Below, piece after piece: positions 1 through 4,894 of a DNA stretch of 6,091 bases (positions are counted from its first letter, which is position 1; the number at the start of each line of letters is the position of its first letter). This stretch comes from Desulfobacterales bacterium (GTDB taxonomy: Bacteria; Desulfobacterota; Desulfobacteria; Desulfobacterales; Desulfosalsimonadaceae): the NCBI GenBank assembly GCA_007135795.1, contig SLIE01000046.1:1-6091 (forward strand), given 5' to 3'. The position numbers were made by a program, and so were the translations under genes. The notes beneath the pieces are model-generated. The model was given only the letters and a program-made list of their open reading frames with translations, had not been told where the DNA came from and searched no databases.

Positions 1-204
1 ATCGGAGGAATGGCAAGCATATGGGGCTCTTTGCTGGGGGCATCCCTTCTTACCCTTCTTCCGGAATGGCTCCATGCGTTTGCCGATTATGAAATGATGG
101 TATATGGTCTGGTACTCATGCTTATAATGATTTTCCTGCCGCAGGGGTTGACCCGCGGTATTATCGAGCTTTATGAAAACAGCCGGAAAAAAAATGACAA
201 GTAA
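1..204 (+). CDS. livM: LivM-type ABC transporter permease, C-terminal fragment
   Basis: The reading frame is open from the first base, so the gene begins upstream of the window and only the last 67 residues are seen. The fragment has the Gly-rich stretch ending in MASIWGSLLGA that is typical of the end of LivM permeases, then a hydrophobic last membrane segment (about MVYGLVLMLIMIFLPQGL) and a short charged cytoplasmic tail ending in SRKKNDK. LivM pairs with LivH to form the membrane channel of HAAT-family importers for branched-chain amino acids, amides or aromatic acids in the inner membrane. The following livG and livF support the assignment. Its stop overlaps the livG start by 11 bases, which suggests translational coupling. 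An ATG at position 10 is internal and not the real start. Confidence 0.9.
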   Translation: MGGMASIWGSLLGASLLTLLPEWLHAFADYEMMVYGLVLMLIMIFLPQGLTRGIIELYENSRKKNDK

Positions 205-1015
205 CGCAACACTCCTGACGATCGATTCAATCAGCAAGTCCTTCGGCGGCATCCAGGCACTCGAGGATATCACTTTCTCGCTGATGCCCCGGTCCATCAC
301 CGGGCTGATAGGGCCCAACGGTGCGGGAAAGACCACCCTTTTCAATCTGATCACCGGAATTTTCCCCCCAGATTCCGGAAATATCGAATTTTCAGGAAAA
401 CCCCTTTCCGGAAAAACGGTCCACGATCTCGTAAAAACAGGAATCGCCCGGACTTTTCAGAATGTGGAATTATTTTCGAGCATGAGCGTACTTGAAAACA
501 TCCTGGTGGGAATGCATGCCCGGACGCGTTGCGGGCTCATCGGAAGCGTGCTGAAAACCCCCGGCGTCATTGCAGAGGAACGGAAATCACGTGAACGGGC
601 ACTTGAATTGCTCGATTTTGTAGGCCTTGCGGATTATGCGGATCGAAAAAGCGCGGATCTTCCCTTTGGATGGCAACGGCTTTTGGAGCTCGCACGGGCA
701 CTTGCATCAGAACCGGGGCTTCTCTTGCTCGACGAACCGGCAGCCGGCTTGAACATGAGTGAAACCGACACTCTCGGGGAATTAATTGAAAATATCCGTC
801 AGCAAGGGGTCACTGTCTTGCTGGTGGAACACGACATGGCGCTGACCATGAGAATCTGTGACCGGATTATTGTATTGGACCGGGGGAAGAAAATCGCCGA
901 GGGAACGCCCCGGGACATTCAATCCAATGAAGCGGTCATGGCGGCGTACCTGGGGAAACCTAAAAAGCGCAGCGATATTCCTGAACCCGGAATCAAAAAC
1001 GATTTCAGGGATTGA
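194..1015 (+). CDS. livG: LivG-type ABC transporter ATP-binding protein
   Basis: This cytoplasmic ATPase subunit powers import through the LivHM-type permease. Numbering from the ATG at 194 (273 aa), the Walker A motif GPNGAGKT is at about 41-48, the Q-loop Gln is at about 89 in ARTFQN, Walker B LLLLDEP is at 176-182 and the H-loop LVEHD is at 210-214. The signature loop reads LPFGWQ (156-161). LivG proteins often carry LPYGxQ instead of LSGGQ, so only the Trp is odd. I prefer ATG 194 to ATG 173 because it gives the usual LivG N-terminus and overlaps the livM stop by only 11 bases; 173 would add seven Lys-rich residues. After the usual YLGKP end there is an extra charged tail of about 18 residues, and the TGA stop falls inside the left terminal repeat of the element at 1012-1248. 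The tail and stop may therefore have been shaped by that insertion. Confidence 0.95.
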   Translation: MTSNATLLTIDSISKSFGGIQALEDITFSLMPRSITGLIGPNGAGKTTLFNLITGIFPPDSGNIEFSGKPLSGKTVHDLVKTGIARTFQNVELFSSMSVLENILVGMHARTRCGLIGSVLKTPGVIAEERKSRERALELLDFVGLADYADRKSADLPFGWQRLLELARALASEPGLLLLDEPAAGLNMSETDTLGELIENIRQQGVTVLLVEHDMALTMRICDRIIVLDRGKKIAEGTPRDIQSNEAVMAAYLGKPKKRSDIPEPGIKNDFRD

Positions 1016-1248
1016 TGGCGTCGTCAAACGTTCCAATTTAGTGCCCGAACGAAAACCAGGATTTTTCGTCAAGGTCAAGGACGGCGATAATTTTAACCAC
1101 AGGAATACTGAGCGTATTTTGAGGATTAAAATTTGAGCCGGACGCAGAGATTGGCGAAAAAGACGGTTTTCGTTCAGGCACTATTTAGTATTTTGAGCAA
1201 AAGTAACAAGCACCAATGAAGTAAATGGGACTTTTACGACGCCATCAA
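1012..1248. mobile_element. MITE-like palindromic element with terminal inverted repeats, non-coding
   Basis: The ends are inverted repeats: TTGATGGCGTCGTCAAA (1012-1028) and TTTTACGACGCCATCAA (1232-1248), which match at 16 of 17 positions when one is reverse-complemented. Nested inside is a second pair, GTGCCCGAACGAAAACC (1041-1057) and GGTTTTCGTTCAGGCAC (1165-1181), also 16 of 17. The two inner arms (1041-1108 and 1114-1181) can be aligned along their whole length at about 47 of 68 positions and meet in a small hairpin AATAC-TGAGC-GTATT (1104-1118) whose centre, 1111, coincides with the centre of the inner pair. The right side carries about 50 extra bases (1182-1231) against 12 on the left. 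No transposase or credible ORF is present, so this would be a non-autonomous element or an intergenic palindrome family. I see no clear target-site duplication. I recall similar repeats from Desulfobacterales genomes, but cannot verify copy number here. Confidence 0.8.
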
Positions 1249-1282
1249 CTTATTTCAACCCTTAACAAAGATCTTTTTAATC

Positions 1283-2026
1283 ATGCTTCGCATACGAAAT
1301 CTGAAATGCTTTTATGGTCAGATCATGGCTGTAAAAGGGATCAGTTTATCCGTCAAACAAGGTGAAATCATCACCCTGATCGGTGCAAACGGATCCGGCA
1401 AAAGCACATTGATGGAAGCCATCAGCGGTCTTCTTCCGGACTGGACAGGGGAGGTCTTGTTTGAAGGAAAAAGCTTGAAAGGCATGGATCCACCGGCAGT
1501 CGTCCGTGCCGGCATCAGTCTGGTTCCGGAAGGCCGAATGATTTTTCCGCCCATGAGCGTGCACGACAACCTTATTCTTGGTGCCTACACAATGCTGAAG
1601 AAAAAAGCACATGATGAGGTGAAAATTGCCATGGAAGAGGTCAATACGCTTTTCCCTATTTTAAGGGAACGATTTGATCAGCCCGCGGGAACACTTTCCG
1701 GGGGGGAGCAGCAAATGCTTGCAATCGGACGCGCCCTGATGGCCCGACCCCGGTTACTCTTGCTCGACGAGCCATCCATGGGACTTGCACCGTTGATTGT
1801 TGAAAAAATCATGATGGTTCTGGAAGTGTTAAGAAAAAAAGGGTTGACCATTCTGCTCGTTGAACAAAACGCCCAGGCGGCACTTGCGGTTGCTGACAGG
1901 GGTTATGTTTTTGAAACCGGATCCGTTGTGCTGGAAGGCGCTGCGGATGAACTGCTTGCCGATGCGAACGTCAAGCGCGCGTATCTCGGCAAGGATTACG
2001 AGGAATTTGACGATGCCAACCGATGA
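1283..2026 (+). CDS. livF: LivF-type ABC transporter ATP-binding protein
   Basis: This is the second ATPase of the importer and would pair with LivG on the cytoplasmic face. It is 247 aa, a normal LivF length. Visible motifs are Walker A GANGSGKST (34-42), the LivF hallmark VPEGRMIFPPMSV, a canonical signature LSGGEQQ (138-144), Walker B LLLLDEP (158-164) and the LivF-type switch loop LVEQNA with Gln in place of His. The C-terminus ends after the usual RAYLG with an acidic tail. The ATG at 1283 has no recognisable Shine-Dalgarno sequence (upstream is AAAGATCTTTTTAATC), and no better in-frame start is seen. The gene is separated from livG by 267 bases, nearly all occupied by the palindromic element, whereas the other operon junctions overlap. 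It overlaps the next gene by 14 bases. Confidence 0.95.
   Translation: MLRIRNLKCFYGQIMAVKGISLSVKQGEIITLIGANGSGKSTLMEAISGLLPDWTGEVLFEGKSLKGMDPPAVVRAGISLVPEGRMIFPPMSVHDNLILGAYTMLKKKAHDEVKIAMEEVNTLFPILRERFDQPAGTLSGGEQQMLAIGRALMARPRLLLLDEPSMGLAPLIVEKIMMVLEVLRKKGLTILLVEQNAQAALAVADRGYVFETGSVVLEGAADELLADANVKRAYLGKDYEEFDDANR
2000..2004 (+). promoter_or_regulatory. Ribosome binding site that sets the ligase start
   Basis: GAGGA lies 8 bases before the ATG at 2013, inside the 3' end of livF. This favours 2013 as the start over the much earlier in-frame ATG at 1860, which would run 51 residues within the livF coding sequence in another frame and give an N-terminus unlike the PaaK family. Confidence 0.7.
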
Positions 2027-3275
2027 TTTTTTAAAATACACACCTGAAGAAAAAAAACAGCTTCAACTCGAAAGGCTGCAAAGTACACTGAACCGCGCCT
2101 ACCGACAGGTGAACTTTCATAAAAAGCGCATGCAAGCCTCAGGGTTTGAACCCGATCAGGTGGAATCCATCGACGATCTAACCCGGCTCCCCTTTCTGAA
2201 TAGATCCGACTTCAGCGAACATTACCCGTACGAATTATTTGCCGTGCCATTACGAGACATCGTTCGCATTCACACCGCCCCCGGAACCAGTCGCAATCCG
2301 ACCGTGAGCGGGTATACATCCCAGGATCTAAGCATGTGGCGCCGCATAACTGAAAGAGCGTTGAGCGCGGCTTCGGTCTCCTCCCATGATATACTCCAGA
2401 TTTCCTTCAATCCAGGGCTGAACAACTGGGGGCGGGATTATAAGGACAGTGCCGAAAACATGGGAGTAAGCGTCATTCCCAACACCCAGCTATCCATAAA
2501 CAAGCATTTTATGGTATTGCGCGACTATAAAACGACTGTCCTGGTCACGACTCCGGCACTGGCTACTCAACTTGCGGATTACATGTACAGGGAGCAGGTG
2601 GGACCCGCGGTCCTTAAACTTCAGTCCATAATTATTGCGGGAGAAACGATTTCCGAGGATTTCCGAAAAAAAATAGAAGAACGGACTTTTGCTTCATGCT
2701 GGCTTCATTATGGCCTGAGCGAGGTACCAGGCCCCGCAATCGCCTTTGAATGCCACGTGCATAACGGATTGCACATCAGCGAAGACCATTTTATTGCGGA
2801 AATAATCGATTCGGAAACAGAAGTGGTATTGCCGGCTGGTGAAACAGGGGAACTGGTCCTTACCACCCTGACCACCAGGGCTTTTCCCCTCATTCGTTTC
2901 CGGACCGGGGACATGGCGAGAATCGAAACAGTGCCCTGCGAATGCGGAAATCCGCTTGCCCGGATGCAGTGGCTTAATGAACGGGCCGACAATATCATGA
3001 AAATAGACGGAGTCAATATACATGAAAAACAAGTATATAACGTACTGAAAAACGCACTGCCGGCACTATCCGGCCAAGTCGTCTGCCGGGTAAAGGAGGA
3101 TAACGGCCGTAAGCTGCTCGAAATTCTTCTGCCGATGAATGAACGAATTTTTTCAGACGAAGTCAAGGAACTTGAAACACTGCTAAGAGGAATCGAAAAC
3201 CGGTTGCGAGAAGACTTAGGGGTATTGGTGGTTATCCGGCTGATTGAATCGACCAGTCGGGAGTTGTATGTATAG
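2013..3275 (+). CDS. Phenylacetate-CoA ligase (PaaK)-like AMP-binding protein
   Basis: The 420-aa product follows the PaaK layout: the N-terminal helix region (LQSTLNRAYRQVNFHKKRM), LPFLNRSDF and YPYELFAVP, the A3 loop region (87-97), AGE followed by YGLSEVPGP (from 233), the adenylate-binding RFRTGD (295-300), a CxC (309, 311) followed by GN, and DGVNI (332-336) at the start of the C-terminal subdomain. PaaK enzymes adenylate an aryl or acyl acid with ATP and transfer it to CoA. Two motif features are missing. The A3 loop reads TAPGTSRNPT where PaaK has SSGTTGKPT, and the protein ends ESTSRELYV just before the usual SEGKAxRV segment that carries the catalytic A10 Lys. Its start overlaps livF by 14 bases with its own SD, so it is probably co-translated with the importer. 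The substrate is unknown; an aromatic or other organic acid imported by the transporter is an inference. A non-adenylating or regulatory role is possible. Confidence 0.8.
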   Translation: MPTDDFLKYTPEEKKQLQLERLQSTLNRAYRQVNFHKKRMQASGFEPDQVESIDDLTRLPFLNRSDFSEHYPYELFAVPLRDIVRIHTAPGTSRNPTVSGYTSQDLSMWRRITERALSAASVSSHDILQISFNPGLNNWGRDYKDSAENMGVSVIPNTQLSINKHFMVLRDYKTTVLVTTPALATQLADYMYREQVGPAVLKLQSIIIAGETISEDFRKKIEERTFASCWLHYGLSEVPGPAIAFECHVHNGLHISEDHFIAEIIDSETEVVLPAGETGELVLTTLTTRAFPLIRFRTGDMARIETVPCECGNPLARMQWLNERADNIMKIDGVNIHEKQVYNVLKNALPALSGQVVCRVKEDNGRKLLEILLPMNERIFSDEVKELETLLRGIENRLREDLGVLVVIRLIESTSRELYV

Positions 3276-3379
3276 GTAATCGTCTATTTTCAATACCGAT
3301 GTGGTCACATTCGTTTCATCTTTTTTATATTTCGAATGAAAAGCTTCAAACACTGCCGCAACAGATAAGACCTTACCCC

Positions 3380-3424
3380 AAAAAACGGTGGCTGCTTTAT
3401 CGTTTAAGCAGCCAAAAAACCGTT
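3380..3424 (-). terminator. Rho-independent terminator of the minus-strand lipoprotein gene
   Basis: A perfect 8-bp stem GGCTGCTT (3390-3397) / AAGCAGCC (3406-3413) closes an 8-base loop. An outer stem AACGGT/ACCGTT (3384-3389, 3419-3424) extends it across a 5-base bulge. Read on the minus strand, the stem is followed by ACCG and then six T (complement of 3380-3385), the polarity expected for the gene ending at 3437. On the plus strand the stem is followed by A residues, so it does not look like a terminator for the ligase operon. Confidence 0.75.
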
Positions 3425-3436
3425 TCGGAAAGATAT

Positions 3437-3880
3437 TTACTTGACGACCGTGTATGAAATGATTTCAGTTTTCAACTCCGTGGGTAATTCCGTTGGCGGT
3501 GCACCACCGGCCGTTGAAAAGAAAGCCAGTCCCTTAACCTCGAAATTTGCCCGCTCGCCCTTGCCCAGGTAGCGAATGACCGCTTTCTGATCATCTGTTT
3601 TTTCAACATCGATCTTAAACCAGTTTGCTTGCCTGAATGCAGCATTGCAAGAAGGACAGTCCCCGACCATTGTCAGATCCCGCACATCCACGTCACCTAC
3701 ATTTCGAACGGTTCCACGGGCATGCACCTCGTAACCCTGTGCTCCCGTCTGGGTAATGAAAAATTCTTCGTTGGAAATAAGCAGTTCGGCATTCACTGCT
3801 TCTTCCGCGCAACCGGAAAAAAGAGATGCCGCACCCGCAAGTAGCACAAAAACGATCAGCGAGATAAACCTGATACTCAT
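3437..3880 (-). CDS. Small lipoprotein with FxLYD-like beta domain and a CPSC motif
   Basis: The 147-aa product begins with a short basic n-region and a hydrophobic segment (residues 5-21), then LFSGC with Cys24 as the probable lipidated residue. The -3 position is Phe, somewhat off the classic lipobox. The mature part (25-147) contains ARGTVRNVGDVDVRDLTM, the G-x-V-x-N-x-G pattern of FxLYD/DUF3426-like beta-sandwich domains found in many bacterial lipoproteins of unknown role. A CPSC motif (75-78) follows. Two close Cys residues in a periplasmic domain could form a disulfide or bind metal, but that is inference. The start ATG has a strong AAGGAGG 10 bases upstream. The gene stands alone, with a good terminator behind it and its own upstream region shared divergently with the CBM-like gene. 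Attachment to the outer or inner membrane is likely; the exact function is not recognised. Confidence 0.8.
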   Translation of the reverse strand: MSIRFISLIVFVLLAGAASLFSGCAEEAVNAELLISNEEFFITQTGAQGYEVHARGTVRNVGDVDVRDLTMVGDCPSCNAAFRQANWFKIDVEKTDDQKAVIRYLGKGERANFEVKGLAFFSTAGGAPPTELPTELKTEIISYTVVK

Positions 3881-3890
3881 TCTAACATGA

Positions 3891-3897
3891 CCTCCTT
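3891..3897 (-). promoter_or_regulatory. Shine-Dalgarno of the lipoprotein gene
   Basis: On the minus strand AAGGAGG lies 10 bases before the ATG ending at 3880. A second ATG (3888-3886) sits only 2 bases from the SD and opens a three-codon frame (M-L-E-stop) whose stop overlaps the real start. The longer spacing and the signal peptide favour 3880. Confidence 0.75.
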
Positions 3898-3935
3898 TAT
3901 CTATTGTTTACTTTACCATGGGTTGCATTGTTTTT

Positions 3936-3955
3936 CGTACACTATCGTACTACTG
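3936..3955. repeat. Tandem 10-bp half-sites upstream of the lipoprotein gene
   Basis: CGTACACTAT and CGTACTACTG lie back to back, both starting CGTAC and offset by 10 bases, about one helical turn. They are flanked by an inverted pair GTTGCAT (3922-3928) and ATGCAAC (3962-3968). The spacing is what a regulator-binding site could show, but the repeats are short and could be chance. Confidence 0.25.
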
Positions 3956-3976
3956 GAAAATATGCAACATTCCAGA

Positions 3977-3993
3977 TTGATGAATCCGTAAAA
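3977..3993 (+). repeat. Solo sequence resembling the terminal repeat of the 1012-1248 element
   Basis: TTGATGAATCCGTAAAA matches the outer terminal repeat (as TTGATGGCGTCGTAAAA) at 13 of 17 positions, identical in the first six and last seven bases. No partner repeat or inner GAACGAAAACC-type arm is seen nearby, so it would be a relic or single end. It lies in the probable leader of the lipoprotein gene. Confidence 0.45.
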
Positions 3994-4007
3994 AGTCGTC
4001 TGCATTT

Positions 4008-4028
4008 ATTATAAAATCAGCACTGATT
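4008..4028 (-). promoter_or_regulatory. Candidate minus-strand promoter with dyad, lipoprotein gene
   Basis: On the minus strand a perfect TATAAT (complement of 4008-4013) would place the transcript start near 4001, about 120 bases before the lipoprotein ATG. Just upstream is the dyad AATCAG-CA-CTGATT (4015-4028), in the spacer where a regulator could act. No good -35 at 17 bases is visible (TTGTTT at 15 bases is the nearest), so the assignment is tentative. Confidence 0.35.
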
Positions 4029-4158
4029 AAACAACAGGACCCCGCCGCAGGAAACCTCAACGGTCAATGTGTCAATATATTCTATCATCCGGCCCATCCT
4101 GGCTATCTTGCCAAATCATCACAAATCTGATTACTTTTAGTTTTTAGAAACAATTATC

Positions 4159-4198
4159 TTAACAATTTACTTTGCATGCTATATAATATCATTATAGC
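4159..4198 (+). promoter_or_regulatory. Near-consensus sigma-70 promoter for the CBM-like gene
   Basis: TTAACA (4159-4164, five of six to TTGACA) and TATAAT (4182-4187, perfect) are separated by exactly 17 bases. The start would fall near 4194, leaving a leader of about 135 bases before ATG 4330. An inverted repeat GCTATA (4178-4183) / TATAGC (4193-4198) surrounds the -10 and start region and could be an operator. I see no recognisable riboswitch in the leader; it has only an A/T hairpin (4283-4299). Confidence 0.65.
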
Positions 4199-4316
4199 CG
4201 ATAGTCCGAGAAATAACCAACGTACTAATTATTGCACCAATTCTCGATTGATACTTCGCTGCGCATGAAATTAACCCAAATGATTTTTTCTCAAAAAATA
4301 TCCACTTGGAATCAAC

Positions 4317-4322
4317 GAGGAG
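4317..4322 (+). promoter_or_regulatory. Ribosome binding site that sets the CBM-like gene start
   Basis: GAGGAG lies 7 bases before ATG 4330. The in-frame TTG at 4306 lies before this site, would place the SD inside the coding sequence and would put charged residues ahead of the signal peptide, so 4330 is preferred. Confidence 0.75.
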
Positions 4323-4329
4323 ACAGGTA

Positions 4330-4893
4330 ATGAAAAAAAATCTTATTCACACGGCATTATTCTTGGTGATGTTCGTAAGTCTTTCCAATCCATGCTATGG
4401 AGGTAACCTGATTCATAATGGCGATTTCCAGAAGACGGGACAAGATGGGAGACCATTGGGATGGAATTTGAACATCGCCAGAGACACCCTCGCTGATTTT
4501 TCTTATGCTGAAACAGGAAAAACCAGCGGCGGCCAGGCCTTTAAAATGACCCTGCACAACCCCGGGGGACAAGTAACCCTAATACCGGAGCAAAATGCTA
4601 TCCGCACGCCAATCCCGGGAAAGACATACGAGTTGGTATTGCAGGTCATGGCGGAAAACCTGGATTACAATCGGTTCATGGGCGGGTCTGCAATAAGAAT
4701 GGATTTCAGGCCGACCCGGGTACGACCAACCCATATAATCAACCTTATGGATGAGTTTAACAATAATACCGGGTGGAAGGAACTCCGAATGGCGATTGTA
4801 GCACCGGAAGATGCTGAAAGATTCGTTTTAGACATTATCCTCACGAAAGGAACCCTCTGGATTGACAGCGTCACCCTGAGGCAGATCGACTGA
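4330..4893 (+). CDS. Secreted CBM4/9-like jelly-roll protein
   Basis: The 187-aa product starts MKKN, then has a hydrophobic segment (about 5-19) and a likely signal peptidase I cut near CYG|G (24/25). The mature part opens with NLIHNGDFQ followed by PLGW (42-45), the classic start of CBM4/9-type galactose-binding-like domains. It continues with PGKTYELVLQV (96-106), NTGWKELRM (146-154), a VAPEDAERFVLDI block and the closing LWIDSVTL (176-183). One domain fills the whole mature protein, and no catalytic domain is attached. Such modules bind sugars or other ligands on a beta-sandwich. A free, exported copy could be a periplasmic or extracellular binding protein, but the ligand is unknown. It has its own promoter and strong RBS, and its stop lies 1 base from the end of the convergent phosphatase gene. 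Confidence 0.75.
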   Translation: MKKNLIHTALFLVMFVSLSNPCYGGNLIHNGDFQKTGQDGRPLGWNLNIARDTLADFSYAETGKTSGGQAFKMTLHNPGGQVTLIPEQNAIRTPIPGKTYELVLQVMAENLDYNRFMGGSAIRMDFRPTRVRPTHIINLMDEFNNNTGWKELRMAIVAPEDAERFVLDIILTKGTLWIDSVTLRQID

Positions 4894-4894
4894 G

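Larger units (their letters stand above)
3881..4329. other. Divergent intergenic control region
   Basis: This 449-base AT-rich stretch separates the lipoprotein and CBM-like genes. It holds the plus promoter, the tentative minus promoter, the tandem half-sites and the solo terminal-repeat-like sequence listed separately. It also has a short direct repeat, GTCAAT at 4063-4068 and 4071-4076 (8-base period). No protein gene or structured RNA is recognised. Confidence 0.6.

Noticed and set aside
858..1136. 92-codon open frame across the livG end and the palindromic element
   Set aside because: It overlaps livG in another frame and runs through the arms of a palindrome; there is no SD and no family resemblance.
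1000..1257. ATTTCA on both sides of the element as a target-site duplication
   Set aside because: The two copies lie 4 and 3 bases away from the ends instead of abutting them, and a 6-base AT-rich match is easily chance.
1860..2012. N-terminal extension of the ligase from ATG 1860
   Set aside because: It lies wholly in livF coding sequence, gives an Arg-rich sequence unlike PaaK, and a good SD precedes ATG 2013.
3251..3300. Frameshift near the ligase 3' end that would restore the Gly-Lys tail
   Set aside because: No other frame after 3250 reads like the missing SEGKAxRV segment, so I treat the end as real.
3308..3338. Inverted repeat CATTCG/CGAATG as a terminator for the ligase operon
   Set aside because: It has a 19-base loop and no T tract after the stem; too weak to call.
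3880..3888. Three-codon leader frame (M-L-E-stop) overlapping the lipoprotein start
   Set aside because: Its ATG is only 2 bases from the SD, too close for efficient initiation; probably chance.
4067..4147. 26-codon open frame in the divergent region
   Set aside because: No SD and no recognisable composition or motif.
4393..4395. Cys22 of the CBM-like protein as a lipidation site
   Set aside because: The preceding SNP does not fit a lipobox; cleavage by signal peptidase I nearby is more likely.
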